64,000 bases of DNA from Trileptium ribeirensis (taxonomy: Eukaryota; Nematoda; Enoplea; Enoplida; Thoracostomopsidae), in contig JASANE010007307.1 of the NCBI GenBank assembly GCA_030248225.1, forward strand, positions 1 to 64,000, read 5' to 3'. Positions 24,601 through 31,566 of the stretch are shown here, one piece after another. A program made the translations under genes and the position numbers. How positions within the stretch are numbered: the stretch's first letter is position 1; each line of letters opens with the position of its first letter. The notes beneath the pieces are model-generated. The model searched no databases and was not told the DNA's origin. It saw only the letters and a program-made list of their open reading frames with translations.

Positions 24601-26049
24601 TTGAACATAAACAAAATATTTACTCCCCCCCCGACGACCAGTTACTTCTGGCATTCTAACATGTCTGGCAAAGAGAATATTGTATTTTTTGCATAACACT
24701 TCCACCAGGCGAAACTAACAATACAAAAACTACCGTTTATGGCCGCTTCGTTTCCATTTAGTAACAGCTATAACTCGGCACCCCCGTATTTTAGACGTGG
24801 TAAATTAGACCCAAGAATAGGCATAAGCTTAATTTTTGACATACGGAGCTCGGCCAAGCCTGAGTTTGACGCGGCAATAGGCTGCACGAGATATATAATC
24901 ACAAAATGGAGGCTATATTCTAACTGGGGCATGCCAGAGGCCATTTTAATTCTGATAGGCTGGCCATCAGGGGTGGTAGTTGAGAAGCTATAGGATCAGA
25001 ACGGTTAAAAAATTTACTATAACGACCTCAAATTCGGAATCCTTGAAGTTTTTTGGTCATAGGGAGTAAAAAATGAAGATAATCGGAACCAAAAAATATT
25101 AGTCATTTTATTCTGGGACAAAAGGACATCGTAGCGTGAAATGACCCCAAAGCAATTAACCCATTTTCGTCACGGACGGATACTCAGTAACACAGTATTT
25201 TAGAAAGGTCGCACTAAAATACGCTAGACTTCTACTCTTTTAAACACCGCTCAGTAAACTAATACTTTAGTGAATTTGATAACCCCATTCACTGCACAAT
25301 AAATACACCTACGAAATGGTCACTAAGCAAATTCACCTAGACAGCGGGTGCTAAAAAGAACCTCTAAGTTTTCAGGACATTGCTCAATAAACGGGACCAC
25401 TATATCTTTTTGATGGCGCTATTTATTATACTATACGAAGCCACCTTGACATTTCGATACTAGCGCTTACCGCGGAACATTAGGATGGTGACTGTTACAC
25501 GTACCTAATACACGCGGGCATAGCCACTACCAGCGGTTGAGTAAACTCTGCCTGAGATCATGAGCTGGGAGAGGCCTAAACTTACCTGGGGATCATAAAC
25601 AGGAGAAACCTGGATGAGGATCAAATACCAGGGAGCCTCTTCGACTATAAGACCAGGCAAAATAAACGTCGCTGTCATATATCCGCACTGAAAAGTATAC
25701 ATGTTTGTGTAAAACTACAATAATCAATCTAGTTTGACCAGAATTATATCTTGGAATTAGGAAAAGTGTATTTAAAAGAAATTCCTTACAATCCCTTCAC
25801 GATTACGCATTCCGCTCCGCAAAACTATATTCCCAAACACAAATAAACTAATTATTAAAATATAAAATAGATCAAAATAGCAAAACATAAAATAGACTAG
25901 ATCAGTCCATAGTTATTATAATACCTAGGTCCAGCGCCAACCAGATAGGTATTGGTACCTTGTAGTGTCATTATTCCCGGGTTGCAACCCAAAATTCGGA
26001 TTACCAGCGGTGATAATTGTTCGAGTTTTGGAAGATTTGTTAACGCCAT
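569..26049 (-). CDS. LACTB2: LACTB2-like metallo-beta-lactamase-fold endoribonuclease, six coding exons
   Basis: Coding exons, in order on the minus strand: 26049-25925, 20583-20426, 18263-18131, 6071-5969, 5097-4870, 697-569. They total 876 nt, or 291 residues plus stop, close to the 288 of human LACTB2. Intron phases run 2, 1, 2, 0, 0, and every junction has GT/AG and keeps frame. The N-terminal block [20 protein letters not shown] is the family signature. MBL-fold metal ligands are present: H78, H80, D82 and H83 (THWHHDH), H146 (TPGHT), D165 ([11 protein letters not shown]) and H200 (YPGHGP). A winged-helix-like C-terminus follows. Known family role: mitochondrial single-strand-specific endoribonuclease with two zinc ions. 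I chose ATG 26049 because it has A at -3 and G at +4 and matches family N-termini; an in-frame ATG at 26082 is possible. The last ~17 residues after the [10 protein letters not shown] block look unlike the family, so the annotated 3' end is the least certain part. Confidence 0.93.
698..1596. other. Intron 5 sequence, nothing recognised
   Basis: AT-rich intronic sequence of LACTB2 with no convincing coding, repeat-end or RNA signal. Short open frames here lack family resemblance. Confidence 0.5.
1597..1749. repeat. Near-perfect 153-bp fold-back (hairpin MITE)
   Basis: The arms begin CTATATAGTGTTGAGCACCG and run from 1597 to ~1660 and from ~1686 to 1749. I see a single A/G difference over the first ~58 bp, with mismatches only near the loop (GCTACCGATGCC). 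It lies in LACTB2 intron 5. The structure fits a very young MITE or a long hairpin RNA source. The flanks show no clear target duplication. Confidence 0.85.
2072..3518. repeat. Tandem array of four ~360-bp units
   Basis: Units start at about 2072, 2441, 2793 and 3157 (lengths ~369, 352, 364, 362), each beginning near TATCTTATAATGTAATTGCC. Each unit contains CAAGTTTTGGGTTTGTCACA, TGAATTAAAAAATAGTGTCA and the block GTGCCGAAAGTATCGACGAA. Units differ by scattered substitutions and 1-10 bp indels. Frames encoding [11 protein letters not shown] recur on the plus strand, but they are broken differently in each unit, so I do not call a gene. Confidence 0.85.
3519..3988. repeat. 39-bp minisatellite, about 12 units
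   Basis: The unit resembles CATCCGTAAGGGTATGATAC plus TGTTTTCGACATTTTGACA. It directly follows the 360-bp array. The 39-bp period is a multiple of three, so on the minus strand one frame stays open for 152 codons as ~11 copies of [14 protein letters not shown] treat this as a by-product of the period rather than a gene, although expression cannot be excluded. Confidence 0.85.
4080..4145. other. GC-rich palindromic patch
   Basis: Contains GGGGGCCGCAGGCCC and CGGCGCGAAGCGGGCCGACG, short G/C-rich inverted words in AT-rich surroundings, just after the minisatellite. Function unknown. Confidence 0.3.
4870..5097 (-). CDS. LACTB2: LACTB2 exon 5
   Basis: Acceptor TTATTTCAG and donor AAA|GTAAAT give a 228-nt phase 0-0 exon. 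It starts [18 protein letters not shown] and contains YPGHGPVV, with metal ligand H200, then the [12 protein letters not shown] helix. It matches human VFEDLYDYMNSLKEL and IYPGHGPVI. Confidence 0.93.
5249..5732. mobile_element. MITE with CTGGCCTATCCACA-type ends, copy 1
   Basis: The left end CTGATCTATCCACA (5249) and the inverse of the right end, CTGTGGATAGGCCAG (5718-5732), match each other and the ends of the element at 20618-20992. No clean target duplication is visible. It lies in LACTB2 intron 4, on the exon 5 side. Confidence 0.5.
5969..6071 (-). CDS. LACTB2: LACTB2 exon 4
   Basis: Acceptor GTTACGTTTTAG and donor ACG|GTTAGT bound 103 nt. It encodes [20 protein letters not shown] and then [15 protein letters not shown], which holds ligands H146 and D165. 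This is a near-exact match to the family core. Phases 2 to 0 agree with the neighbouring exons. Confidence 0.94.
6538..7429 (+). mobile_element. Family C hAT-like non-autonomous element, copy 1
   Basis: Same order of blocks as the copy at 59205-60387: GGTTCCGGC repeats, then CGAAAATCGTGTTCC, an internal TTATTGAAACTG region, GATCGATAAATAAA, and GGTTCCGG repeats at the right. The left end is eroded; the right end reads CTATTCCATG where intact copies have TTATTCCCTG. It lies in LACTB2 intron 3. Confidence 0.65.
7769..8350 (+). pseudogene. RTE LINE endonuclease remnant
   Basis: Encodes the last part of an apurinic-type endonuclease. The block [20 protein letters not shown] matches the usual GDFNAQVG motif. 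[20 protein letters not shown] follows, then [19 protein letters not shown], which has Q-S-D in place of Q-I-D, then a C-terminal linker. The frame is open for 193 codons but lacks the N-terminal endonuclease strands, so it is a fragment. It is antisense to LACTB2. Confidence 0.8.
8755..9334 (+). pseudogene. RTE LINE reverse transcriptase remnant
   Basis: [20 protein letters not shown], then [20 protein letters not shown], form the finger and palm motifs of an RTE reverse transcriptase. The frame then shifts near 9035-9080 and resumes as [20 protein letters not shown] and [14 protein letters not shown], the region of the catalytic YADD box. There is a deletion between 8990 and 9000 compared with a normal RT, and stop codons prevent function. 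Confidence 0.8.
10122..10403 (+). mobile_element. RTE LINE copy 2, left part
   Basis: Aligns with 8412-8700 of copy 1 (GACCACAAAAAA, GTGACTCCAACGG, TGGAGCGGTG) and begins 5'-truncated, directly after copy 1. It is cut at 10403/10404 by the DNA transposon and resumes at 14289. Confidence 0.85.
10404..10407. repeat. AATT target-site duplication, left
   Basis: AATT precedes the left TIR and recurs after the right TIR at 14289-14292. Removing the element and one copy gives GACATCAATTGTCCTGAAGC, which aligns without a gap to RTE copy 1 near 8700 (GACGTCAATAATCCAGAAGC). Confidence 0.85.
10408..10437 (+). repeat. Left terminal inverted repeat
   Basis: Starts CTGCCCTGCTAAGCAAAAAG and continues GACGTAACTG. 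It is inverted at 14259-14288 with mismatches at three positions (C/G, A/T, G/C). Confidence 0.9.
10423..10715. promoter_or_regulatory. Left subterminal AAAAAGGACGTA repeats
   Basis: About seven variants lie in both orientations: near 10424, 10508 and 10595 (direct) and near 10614, 10642, 10673 and 10703 (as ACGTCTTTTTT-type inverse). Similar motifs occur near 14039, 14074 and 14264 at the other end. By analogy with other DNA transposons they are likely transposase-binding sites. Confidence 0.6.
11059..11502 (+). CDS. PWWP-like domain segment of the transposon protein
   Basis: 147 residues. Residues 6-21 ([16 protein letters not shown]) match the start of a PWWP domain, with WPAC in the PWWP position, and residues 37-50 ([14 protein letters not shown]) match the next strand and the aromatic cage region. 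PWWP domains bind methylated histone H3 and DNA, so an inferred role is chromatin targeting of the transposase. The TGA stop is in the same frame as the ORF starting at 11590, with no other stop in the 87 bp between them, so this may be the N-terminus of one larger protein and not a separate gene. Confidence 0.65.
   Translation: MYTINDIIWSKWKGVFWPACVADDSALNAVQRRKNRIFIYFFGDDRYSYVTTNSLVDFHNCNLTTALRSKKSTKQLEYALNCFVLYCFEYGLADIIKQIESTRTESGVLICVADALDVGFALENLINNACCAHERSLVYVQPESSET
11590..13329 (+). CDS. Transposase-like segment with [10 protein letters not shown] motif
   Basis: 579 codons in the main frame. Residues 1-200 are Gln-, Tyr- and Asn-rich. A CSCGNGC cluster lies at C223-C229, followed by [21 protein letters not shown] second cluster (C417, C420, H423, H426, C439, C442) resembles a zinc-binding module. 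The C-terminal core has [17 protein letters not shown] (D478) and [14 protein letters not shown] (D560), which I read as the first two acidic residues of an RNase H-like fold. The motif resembles uncharacterised animal proteins with the domain I recall as DUF7869. The frame ends early at TAG because of a frameshift close to 13303-13313. Confidence 0.7.
   Translation: MNYNAGSGLLGSHQHHTVFAESQTDGFGYHDGQNFAFASPFNMFPENYREQQSICQLSNECTGGYRQQLHHCPCCYCQNIPPLSVQRGPNTVDLTFQQQQSYTDRSQLLDLAVLQPVSSTVTIMPAQEIASSGAFHELHSFNQREVHNSYYSTSQANDDYRPNVDVLQEPEANSSVINAVMEQNDERVHNVSIAEAVTAEPAPKRQRQTVAVQKAKHLMTDQCSCGNGCVEILNYEERLAIYNSYWDATFDQRRMMLRELVTPQPKKTETVKNSRGSCTYDYKIKDANGTHKSTCKGFFLSTFGFSADRVIRDALKSAEPNKVPTAGDKRGKSAKATYEHTNLIKQHIMTFNPCIAHYRRSHAPNRLYLPSDITITAMHFDFCTKYSEMAAKPSFELYRRNVRALNISFANLGNEECEECLIHKTHMEHPRPLHDSEACTICETHSFQRAREKEARAEYSYDRDQRPNLESELCVSADLQKFIMLPRLPGVKSCLFTPRIIAFHETFALVGSQCSKDGKKTVCVVWHEGTAGRRASDIASAFWNFLLCYPQMSSIIIWCDNCSGQNKNYVVFYADTGSS
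13301..13438 (+). pseudogene. Frameshifted part of the transposase core
   Basis: In the +1 frame this stretch reads [20 protein letters not shown], then [20 protein letters not shown] and a stop. It continues the core directly from NKNYVVF in the other frame. The [12 protein letters not shown] block with a following Glu is a candidate for the third catalytic acid. The frame is lost again in the A-run at 13429-13435, consistent with one missing A. Confidence 0.7.
13435..13884 (+). CDS. C-terminal segment of the transposon protein
   Basis: 149 codons in the same frame as the upstream 579-codon segment. It starts [20 protein letters not shown] and includes [20 protein letters not shown] and a tail [14 protein letters not shown]. 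The ATG is probably internal to the original protein and not a true start. No recognised domain; it likely completes the RNase H-like fold or forms a C-terminal helical region. Confidence 0.6.
   Translation: MKSVEDFPDFVACVSNVSSGNVIVNELQHTNFRNWRDDSSKKLLRTGTGRPLLKDMTEVQFRRGSGVIFFKRHFAEKDFCEFAFLKTRSNIDMLPNVQTAPTGIHPDRKEKLITNLSKLLRPQAREFWNNIVTRETLADNDDEYVGNDF
14030..14090. promoter_or_regulatory. Right subterminal GGACGTA repeats
   Basis: ACAAAAAGGACGTACCTGC near 14039 and GTAAAAAGGACGTATATAT near 14074 repeat the TIR-internal motif about 200 bp from the right end, mirroring the array at the left end. Confidence 0.6.
14259..14288 (-). repeat. Right terminal inverted repeat
   Basis: Reads CAGTTACGTCGTTTTTGCAT and then AGCACGGCAG on the plus strand, inverse of 10408-10437. 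Confidence 0.9.
14289..15459 (+). mobile_element. RTE LINE copy 2, right part
   Basis: Begins with the AATT duplication (14289-14292) and resumes exactly where the left part stopped: GAAGCGCCGCCTTCGTCTCA aligns with 8711 onward. It includes [20 protein letters not shown] (14361-14420) and the catalytic region LDYAGDLAL near 15030, where the second catalytic Asp is Gly. The copy is lost after GAGATGATGT at about 15459, in the C-terminal region. Many stops; non-functional. Confidence 0.85.
15553..15582. repeat. Perfect 30-bp palindrome
   Basis: AAACTACATTATAGC and its exact complement GCTATAATGTAGTTT abut with no loop. It lies about 90 bp beyond the end of the RTE copy. It may mark an element terminus, a binding site for a dimeric protein, or a cruciform. 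Confidence 0.85.
16378..16608 (+). pseudogene. Second PWWP-like segment
   Basis: 76 codons. Residues 19-34 ([16 protein letters not shown]) match a PWWP start, with YWPA in the motif position, and [13 protein letters not shown] matches the next strand, like [13 protein letters not shown] in the transposon protein at 11059. The frame stops at 16606-16608. The following ~130 bp can be read in another frame as a similar helical continuation, suggesting decay. It lies outside the 10408-14288 element, so it is a second element or a diverged relative. Confidence 0.45.
16609..18130. other. Intron 3 sequence, no gene recognised
   Basis: AT-rich LACTB2 intron. An ORF of 78 codons at 17589-17825 has no family resemblance. 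CAATTTTCGC-type words recur at 17000-17170. Confidence 0.4.
18131..18263 (-). CDS. LACTB2: LACTB2 exon 3
   Basis: Acceptor ATAATTTCAG and donor ATTAG|GTACAC bound 133 nt in phases 1 to 2. It encodes [20 protein letters not shown] and later [17 protein letters not shown]. This is the least conserved part of the family, equivalent to human CIKKLPRN and LKDGDVIKTEGATL. Position, length and both phases fit exactly. Confidence 0.88.
18600..19600 (-). mobile_element. Family D dispersed repeat, copy 1
   Basis: On the minus strand it begins near 19580 with a ...TGAAAATGTCTTTTTGTCTG block, passes TTGTTCGATAGCAAAAGTG and CATCGGTATCTACAACTTTT, and ends in internal sub-repeats of the type GGGTTTAGGGTCAAGGAACC, ATATAGTCTGTCTTCAG, TATTGCGTGCAT and TAGGTTTTTCGGTA. 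The same order occurs at 44890-46720, 51250-52900 and 63000-63960. No transposase is seen. Confidence 0.65.
19601..20425. other. Intron 2 sequence with GACG-rich degenerate repeats
   Basis: 20044-20200 contains several variants of GACGAACTTGCGTCCGTTCA. Otherwise nothing is recognised. Confidence 0.4.
20426..20583 (-). CDS. LACTB2: LACTB2 exon 2
   Basis: Acceptor TTTGGTTTCAG and donor GTAG|GTATG bound 158 nt (phases 2 to 1). It encodes [20 protein letters not shown] and then [20 protein letters not shown], with metal ligands H78, H80, D82 and H83. It matches human ILIDTGEPAIPEY and THWHRDHSGG. Confidence 0.95.
20618..20992. mobile_element. 375-bp MITE, CTGGCCTGTCCACAG ends, TSD ACTTC
   Basis: Perfect 15-bp terminal inverted repeats, with ACTTC directly repeated at 20613-20617 and 20993-20997. 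The interior has G-runs (AAAGTGGGGGAAACTTCGGG, AATGGGGGTCCCCC). It lies 34 bp upstream of the LACTB2 exon 2 acceptor, inside the branch-point window. The same end sequence occurs at 5249-5732. Confidence 0.88.
21080..21615 (+). mobile_element. Family C internal fragment
   Basis: Matches the middle of the element at 59205-60387 (GCGTTAAGCACCAGCCAGTG, CAATGAACTGTATTTATTGA, GATCAATAAATAAACATTAT). Both terminal GGTTCC regions are missing. Confidence 0.65.
22221..22601. mobile_element. 381-bp fold-back element with G/C homopolymer arms
   Basis: The left arm (TTAGCAAGAGTGCATTAGGG) and right arm (CCTAATGCACTCTTGCTA) pair along nearly the whole length. The centre is made of C-runs and G-runs with ATTTTTTTGGGG and AGAAATTGGGGG words. 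A 12-bp direct repeat, ATTAGTAAGATA, flanks it at 22209-22220 and 22602-22613. Open frames on both strands here (Gly/Pro-rich) result from the homopolymers. Strong hairpin and G-quadruplex potential. Confidence 0.8.
22614..23749. other. Intron 1 sequence, no gene recognised
   Basis: Contains a 91-codon ORF at 22622-22897 and a 105-codon ORF at 23210-23527 without recognisable motifs. A small hairpin CAGCCCC/GGGGCTG lies near 23557-23577. Confidence 0.4.
23750..24660. repeat. C-tract repeats, including a ~165-bp duplication
   Basis: Units at 24351-24515 and 24516-24660 share GATGAAATAATGTAGAGTGG and AAAAAGACAGTTGAGTGTTG, each ending in a C-run followed by GACCA. Earlier C-runs with GACCA occur near 23799, 23961, 24149 and 24307, so this is an older, degraded array. 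Confidence 0.75.
24661..25924. other. Intron 1 sequence, nothing recognised
   Basis: No motif-bearing frame, repeat end or RNA gene seen on either strand. Confidence 0.4.
25925..26049 (-). CDS. LACTB2: LACTB2 exon 1
   Basis: ATG at 26049-26047 has a good context (A at -3, G at +4). It encodes [20 protein letters not shown] followed by the family signature and ends at donor CCTAG|GTATTA in phase 2. An in-frame ATG 33 bp upstream would add 11 residues. Confidence 0.93.
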
Positions 26050-27152
26050 TATATTACTTGTTAACCTATAAATAATTACCATTGAATTTCACCTTAGGTA
26101 CAACACCAAAGTTTAACTTCACAAAAATAGATTTCATCGCTGTAGTTCCTAAAAAAAGATTGTTATGACGAGACACTCTCCGATGCTGTATGTACACAGA
26201 TAAATGTACTCTTCTCTAACATAGTCATCAACATATACAAAACAAGATAGCCTATAACACGTCCAAAATAAAGACCCCGCAATCCGGGCTGAAATTTTCG
26301 GTCACGTTCGGGTAAGGCTCCTAATATGCAGCAGTAGCTGTAAACGATGTGTGTCACGTCCTCGTCGTGCAGCCGTCGCAGAGTTCGATAAGACACTGGC
26401 TAAACATTTATACATAACCTAGTTACTAGAAATAATGAAGAAGGAATAAAAATAAAACACCATTAGACTTTAAAATAGTAAAATGCGACTATCAAAATAT
26501 TCCGGGAGTGGAGTAGACGAGCGAGACGTTCTACTGTTAAGTAAATTTAATGAAAAACTGGCGAACAAATCCCATTTTTGATAGCGGGTATCGAATTATC
26601 CAGGATCTGTGATAACATGTGTGCACAGATATACTAAAACTGAAAATGGCTCTAATGTCGGTTCTTGACTTAAAATGAGTTCGTTTTAAAAGGACTGTTT
26701 TTAAATCGATCTGTTTTAAAACGATTAGTTTAAATCGACTTTTGGCGGGAGTTTTAAAGCACAGTTTTATGTAGCTATTGCTAATCTGGATGATCTGAAG
26801 AGCTGCTTTTAACTTCACTTAGCTGATAGTACCGAGCCCATCTCAATTTTCAAGAAAAGATTCGGCGCGTTCGCACCTCTAGTCTCAAGATGAATTAACC
26901 AATGCAATGAGAATTAGCTAAATTATTAACCTATATTTGGCAAATTCACATTATAAACTAAATCGTGAAATCATGTTGCAAACCACATGGTTCTGTTGTA
27001 CAATAAATCATGAATCGATTAACCCATGTCATTAATTTTTTTCTATGTATTTAATATGACTGAAGGGTATACATTATACAAGAGTAAACGGTTGTGTTAC
27101 ATCTTTTTTCGTGGGAAGAAGCTAAAAACCACTATTTTTATCAAAACAGTGT
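26050..27152. other. Upstream region of LACTB2, no clear promoter motif
   Basis: Expected 5' UTR and promoter of LACTB2 on the minus strand. A 77-codon minus ORF (26163-26396) is unrecognised. No TATA box can be placed with confidence. Confidence 0.35.
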
Positions 27153-27210
27153 CAATATTAGTCATCATCTGCTGAGTGGACCAATATTAGTCATCATCTG
27201 CTGAGTGGAC
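27153..27210. repeat. Perfect 29-bp tandem duplication
   Basis: Two identical copies of the unit beginning CAATATTAGTCATCATCTGC stand head to tail. Confidence 0.95.
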
Positions 27211-28099
27211 CGACTTGGCTTAAATCTTTCAGAACTGATTATCTTAGTTGGCTTACCTATCGCAGCAACAACACTTCAAGAGTAAAAGGATCAAAACTAA
27301 TATTTGGGCCGCATCAGCCAGAGTTTACCTTAGTTTATAGTGCCATAGTTTATTCTGTAATGAATGGATGAATTTGGCTAAAATTTTGACTAGGCATGTA
27401 ATCTCAGGAATGTTAATAATTATGTGTACAGATGAACAATAGCACCTATGTATTTGGCTCAAATATTACACTGAATACGCCACTAAGCGTCATATGTAGG
27501 TATTAATTTTACATCTTGTCCAAACAATAAACATCGTGAAAATCTTAAAGCAGAATAATTACAAATCCTTCTGTTAAAGAGTGGGCTACATAATTTCCCC
27601 AACCAAATAATTTGATATAAAATTCGAATGGTACTGTTGAGAGATCACCTAAAAGGGTAATCACAAGCGATAGAGTTGTCCACACTTTGGCGTTGACTAT
27701 AGCAACAGTGGCAAAACTTTAAGTCAAAGCGTCGGACTGACGATTCAAAGACAGCCTGACGGCCCCACGTCAGTTGGTAACAAGGAAGCTTATCTTTCTA
27801 CAATATGAATTTAATAGTCGTAACTGCTACAGCTACTTCATCAATTGGTAAAATTCAAATATTTGCACGTTTTAATGTGCAAACTGCCGAAACCTACAAT
27901 AAACAGCCGTACTCACTATAGCTAAATTGTGCTTTATGTAGTGCTGCGTAGAGGTGGGAATTTGGGCTCTAGGCTCGGATCTAAGGCCAAGCCGGTCCGG
28001 GCTGGCCATGACGTCTCAAGACCCGAGCCGGTCACGATGCTTAGAGCCAAAGCCTAACATCTCTCTGTGCAAACCCTTAGTTTTTTTGGAAAAGTTATT
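27211..28099. other. No feature recognised
   Basis: AT-rich intergenic sequence; no motif-bearing frame or element ends seen. Confidence 0.4.
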
Positions 28100-28445
28100 T
28101 GTCGGCTCTTAAAAGAAACTATATACAGTTCGTTTGTTGGCTTGTATACTTATGTTCTCAGATGATTATCTAACCACAAAAATTTATTAAGGAACCCAAG
28201 AGAATCTGGCTTTTAACCGGAAACACCGACCCGGATGGTTCATAAATAGCCGAGCCTAAGATCTGTTTGTGAGAGTCTTTTAAAAGCAACTATATACAGC
28301 TCCATTGTTTATTTGTATGCTTATGTTCTTTGAAGATTATTGAACCGCAAAGATTTATGAAGTAACCCAAGAGCGCCATGCTTTCCGCCGGAAAAGCCGA
28401 CCCGGACATGGCTCATAAAAAGCCAAGCCTAAGATCTGCTTTTAA
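28100..28445. repeat. Two ~173-bp degenerate tandem units
   Basis: Shared blocks: AACTATATACAG, TTATGTTCT, CCAAGAG, CCGACCCGGA and AGCCTAAGATCTG. The 72-codon frame at 28378-28596 runs through unit 2 and is not supported as a gene. Confidence 0.75.
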
Positions 28446-31409
28446 GAGCCGACAGGAAATTCTTCGGAGAGAGCCAAGCCTGAAAATCACACGCTTTCTC
28501 ATCGTTATTGGGGAACTGCCGACTTCGCCATCTATTATTGAACACTGTATTATGTTTAACCAAGATCATTATGATAACTTCAAGATTGTATTATAGTTTT
28601 GTATAGAAGCATCACACTCGGTTATATTCATGTACTTTACTTTATCCGATGATGTGATCGCTTTTCGGCTTATACCCCAAAAGTCCCTGTGGGAATTAGG
28701 ACTATGGCAAAATTATTTGCAATGTGTCTACGGCTCGATGAGTAAATTCTAAGAAATAGGAAAATAATTTAGATTTTCTAGCACATGTTTAAAATGAAAA
28801 TTTAAACCAGATAAAATTGGGGTCTTCCTTAGAATCAATCAGCCCGGAATTGGTCAATTTTGATAAAGCTGCGGAAATTTTGCCACCGTTCGACTTAACT
28901 CGACGAAGTGAGTAGTAAAATATTAGTGTCTTCCAGTTTTATGACATATTTTGATATTTTTAGTTTCCAATGGTCCCAAAATTTTTCAAAAAAATTTTCT
29001 TCATAAATGTATAACTATATACCATTCGAGCTGCGATAACGAGCTGAGTCGAATGGTGATAATATTAGCACAATAAGTTCATTCGGTAACGTCTTAGTCT
29101 TAGGGTAACAATAGGTCTTTACCCATGAACGGATTGCGCCGATTTTGTCACCTCATAACTCAACTCATTATCGCAGTTCGACGGCTACATAAAATGCATT
29201 TATCGAGAAAATCTTTTTCGGTAATTTTTGCTAGCAAGGGAACAACAAGTACATTGGAAACTACAGTATGTTCAAAATTTACCCTAAATAGTTACGTAAA
29301 TATCATTCACTTCTAATCAACTCACGTTTTATTCAGTATACTATTAAATTTCTAAAAGGTCACTATTTTAATTTATCAATAAAACAAAAACATATACATT
29401 ATAATAAATATAATAATTATGCAAGTATAATATTATATACCTTACGTTTGAATGGATAACGCAAGTATAGGTAAGGTTTGGGTTACTCAACTCTTTACCC
29501 GATAACTAGGAAAAGCGGATAAGAAGGACTGACATGAGAACTGATAAATGTGGGCCCATATGAATGTGCAAAGTGGTTTGAAATGAAAAATAAGAATTCT
29601 TTACACGTTTAGTCTCAAAACAGACGCAACAATGAAATCAAGTTCGGTTTAAAAAGGACGGTTATTTTAAAGCAAACTTTCCGAAACATGTATGAGCTAG
29701 TTTTAAAACTGTTTCCAAACTTATTGTGCCCTATGAAAGTGAAGTTTTATCCTCCAGAAAGCTCAGCCAATGTATCTGCAATATTTTCTGTATGTGACTA
29801 GGACATGAAGAAGCTACATTTGTACACTGGTTTTGACAGAATAGGAAACATCTTCAGGACGGAGGCCGTAGCCAGATATTCACACAAGTCGAGACGAAAT
29901 ATTGTCAAACGCAGTAGCCAACCGGCTGCGCACAGCAAAACTGATAATCCTCCAACATAGCTGGTTGGCGACGGGCCAAACAACCCTGAGTGCTGTTACG
30001 TTATAATGCTAAAAGACAACTTAGACAGCGAGGGTTCGGGGGGGGCACCCCCGACTTAGGCTTAGTGTGTATACTTTATTGGCTTGATCTACATGAATTG
30101 CAACAAGTATTAAGATTTGTGAAAAGCCTGAAGCGTTATTCTCAACACGACAAAGTTATTACTACTATTTCAATTAACCCCGTTTACTAGATTTAGAATC
30201 GAAGGAAGTGCTTTACTGCTGTGGCCACAGCAAACATCGGGCATATACCGGGTTATAATCCATAAGGATTCGAGGCGAACTGCGCCGTAGTTACCAGGGC
30301 TTAGTAAGAGTATGCATCGTTCATATAAGTTGTCAAAATCCGTCTCTTTATTATCAGCCTGCTACACGTGCTTAGCTTAACGATTAAAAATAGCAGTTTC
30401 GAAAGAGTGGCGAAATCGATGGTATTTGATGACATTCCGCAAAACCTAAAAGATTGCTTATCAGCTGGCAAAATATAATAAAGTCAATTGTGAAATACAT
30501 TTTATTGAGAAATACAGAAATCTTCATATAGATAACAGCACTTAATAATTTATTACAATGCATATGTATCATATACATATATACGTTCTACAATACCACA
30601 CATACCTAAGTGTCCATATGTTACCCCTGGGGTTCCAACCTCCTAAGCCAATATTTAGTCAAATCCTCCGCGTCGCTATCTGCGCACCCAAGGCAGGCGG
30701 AACAGCAGCTTTTCACAAGGCTGAAGATTTTTCGATAATTGACACAGATTATAACAAAAATTTTTGCAAAATTGGGGGAAAACTACGTGTTTGCAAAAAG
30801 TGAGCCCACCCGGAATTCCCCCTGACAAGACAGACCGTAGATCTCTATGTCGAATACCGTCATGGAGCAGAATTTACACGCAGAGGCTATCCATGCTGTT
30901 CTCGATGTACTAAGCCTAAGCTGTTCTTTTTTCTAACGTTATAACGTCCGGCCCGTAAAGTTGACATGGGCCATTATATGCATGTGACCATAAACAAATT
31001 TTATTAGGCTGAGTGGAAAAAGCGCAAGATTTCCCTAGCTTCATACTTTTAATTTTATAAGCCGTGAGCACGATTAACACATGTCACCTCTTTTCGCTGC
31101 GAAATATAACCCATACATATTTGGCACAAAACGTCGAGATTACAATATTATGGTATAACCAAGAGTGAATGATAATATAACCCTGAACACAGTGTGACAC
31201 ACTTTCATGTCACAGCACATTACATTATTATAGGTTACCGCAGTCAATATTTCCGATATTTATTCTGTATGTCTATGGGCAAAATTTCAACACATAAATG
31301 CTATGATTTCTTTCGTATTAACGTTTGGAACAGAGTTTAAAAAGATTCCTTAAGTATATTACCATTATGAGAGAAGAAGACAATTGTTGGAGGCGGTAGG
31401 GCCAGAAAA
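28446..31409. other. No gene recognised
   Basis: AT-rich. Small G/C patches occur near 30030-30055 (GGGGGGGCACCCCCG, a short inverted repeat) and near 30627-30700. Open frames of 60-81 codons show no family motifs. Confidence 0.35.
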
Positions 31410-31566
31410 TACAGTACTCGCCAAAAATGACCGTCGCATTTCGAGCGAGCGAGTCTCGAGCTCGAGATTTCGCAACTATTTAAATTAATGGAAAATTCTA
31501 TTTTTAGAACAAATTTATTTCGAGCGAGTCGCGAGCGAGCGACAGTCATTTATGGCGGGTACTGTA
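31410..31566. mobile_element. Family A Tc1/mariner-like MITE, copy 1
   Basis: TA|CAGTACTCGCCAAAAATGAC at the left and the inverse GGCGGGTACTG|TA at the right. The interior has GAGCGAGCGAGTC words and ATTTCGCAACTATTTAAATT. TA flanks suggest a Tc1/mariner-type target site. Other copies: 37603-37790, 40154-40375, 46461-46616, 47792-47932, 62228-62347. Confidence 0.8.
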
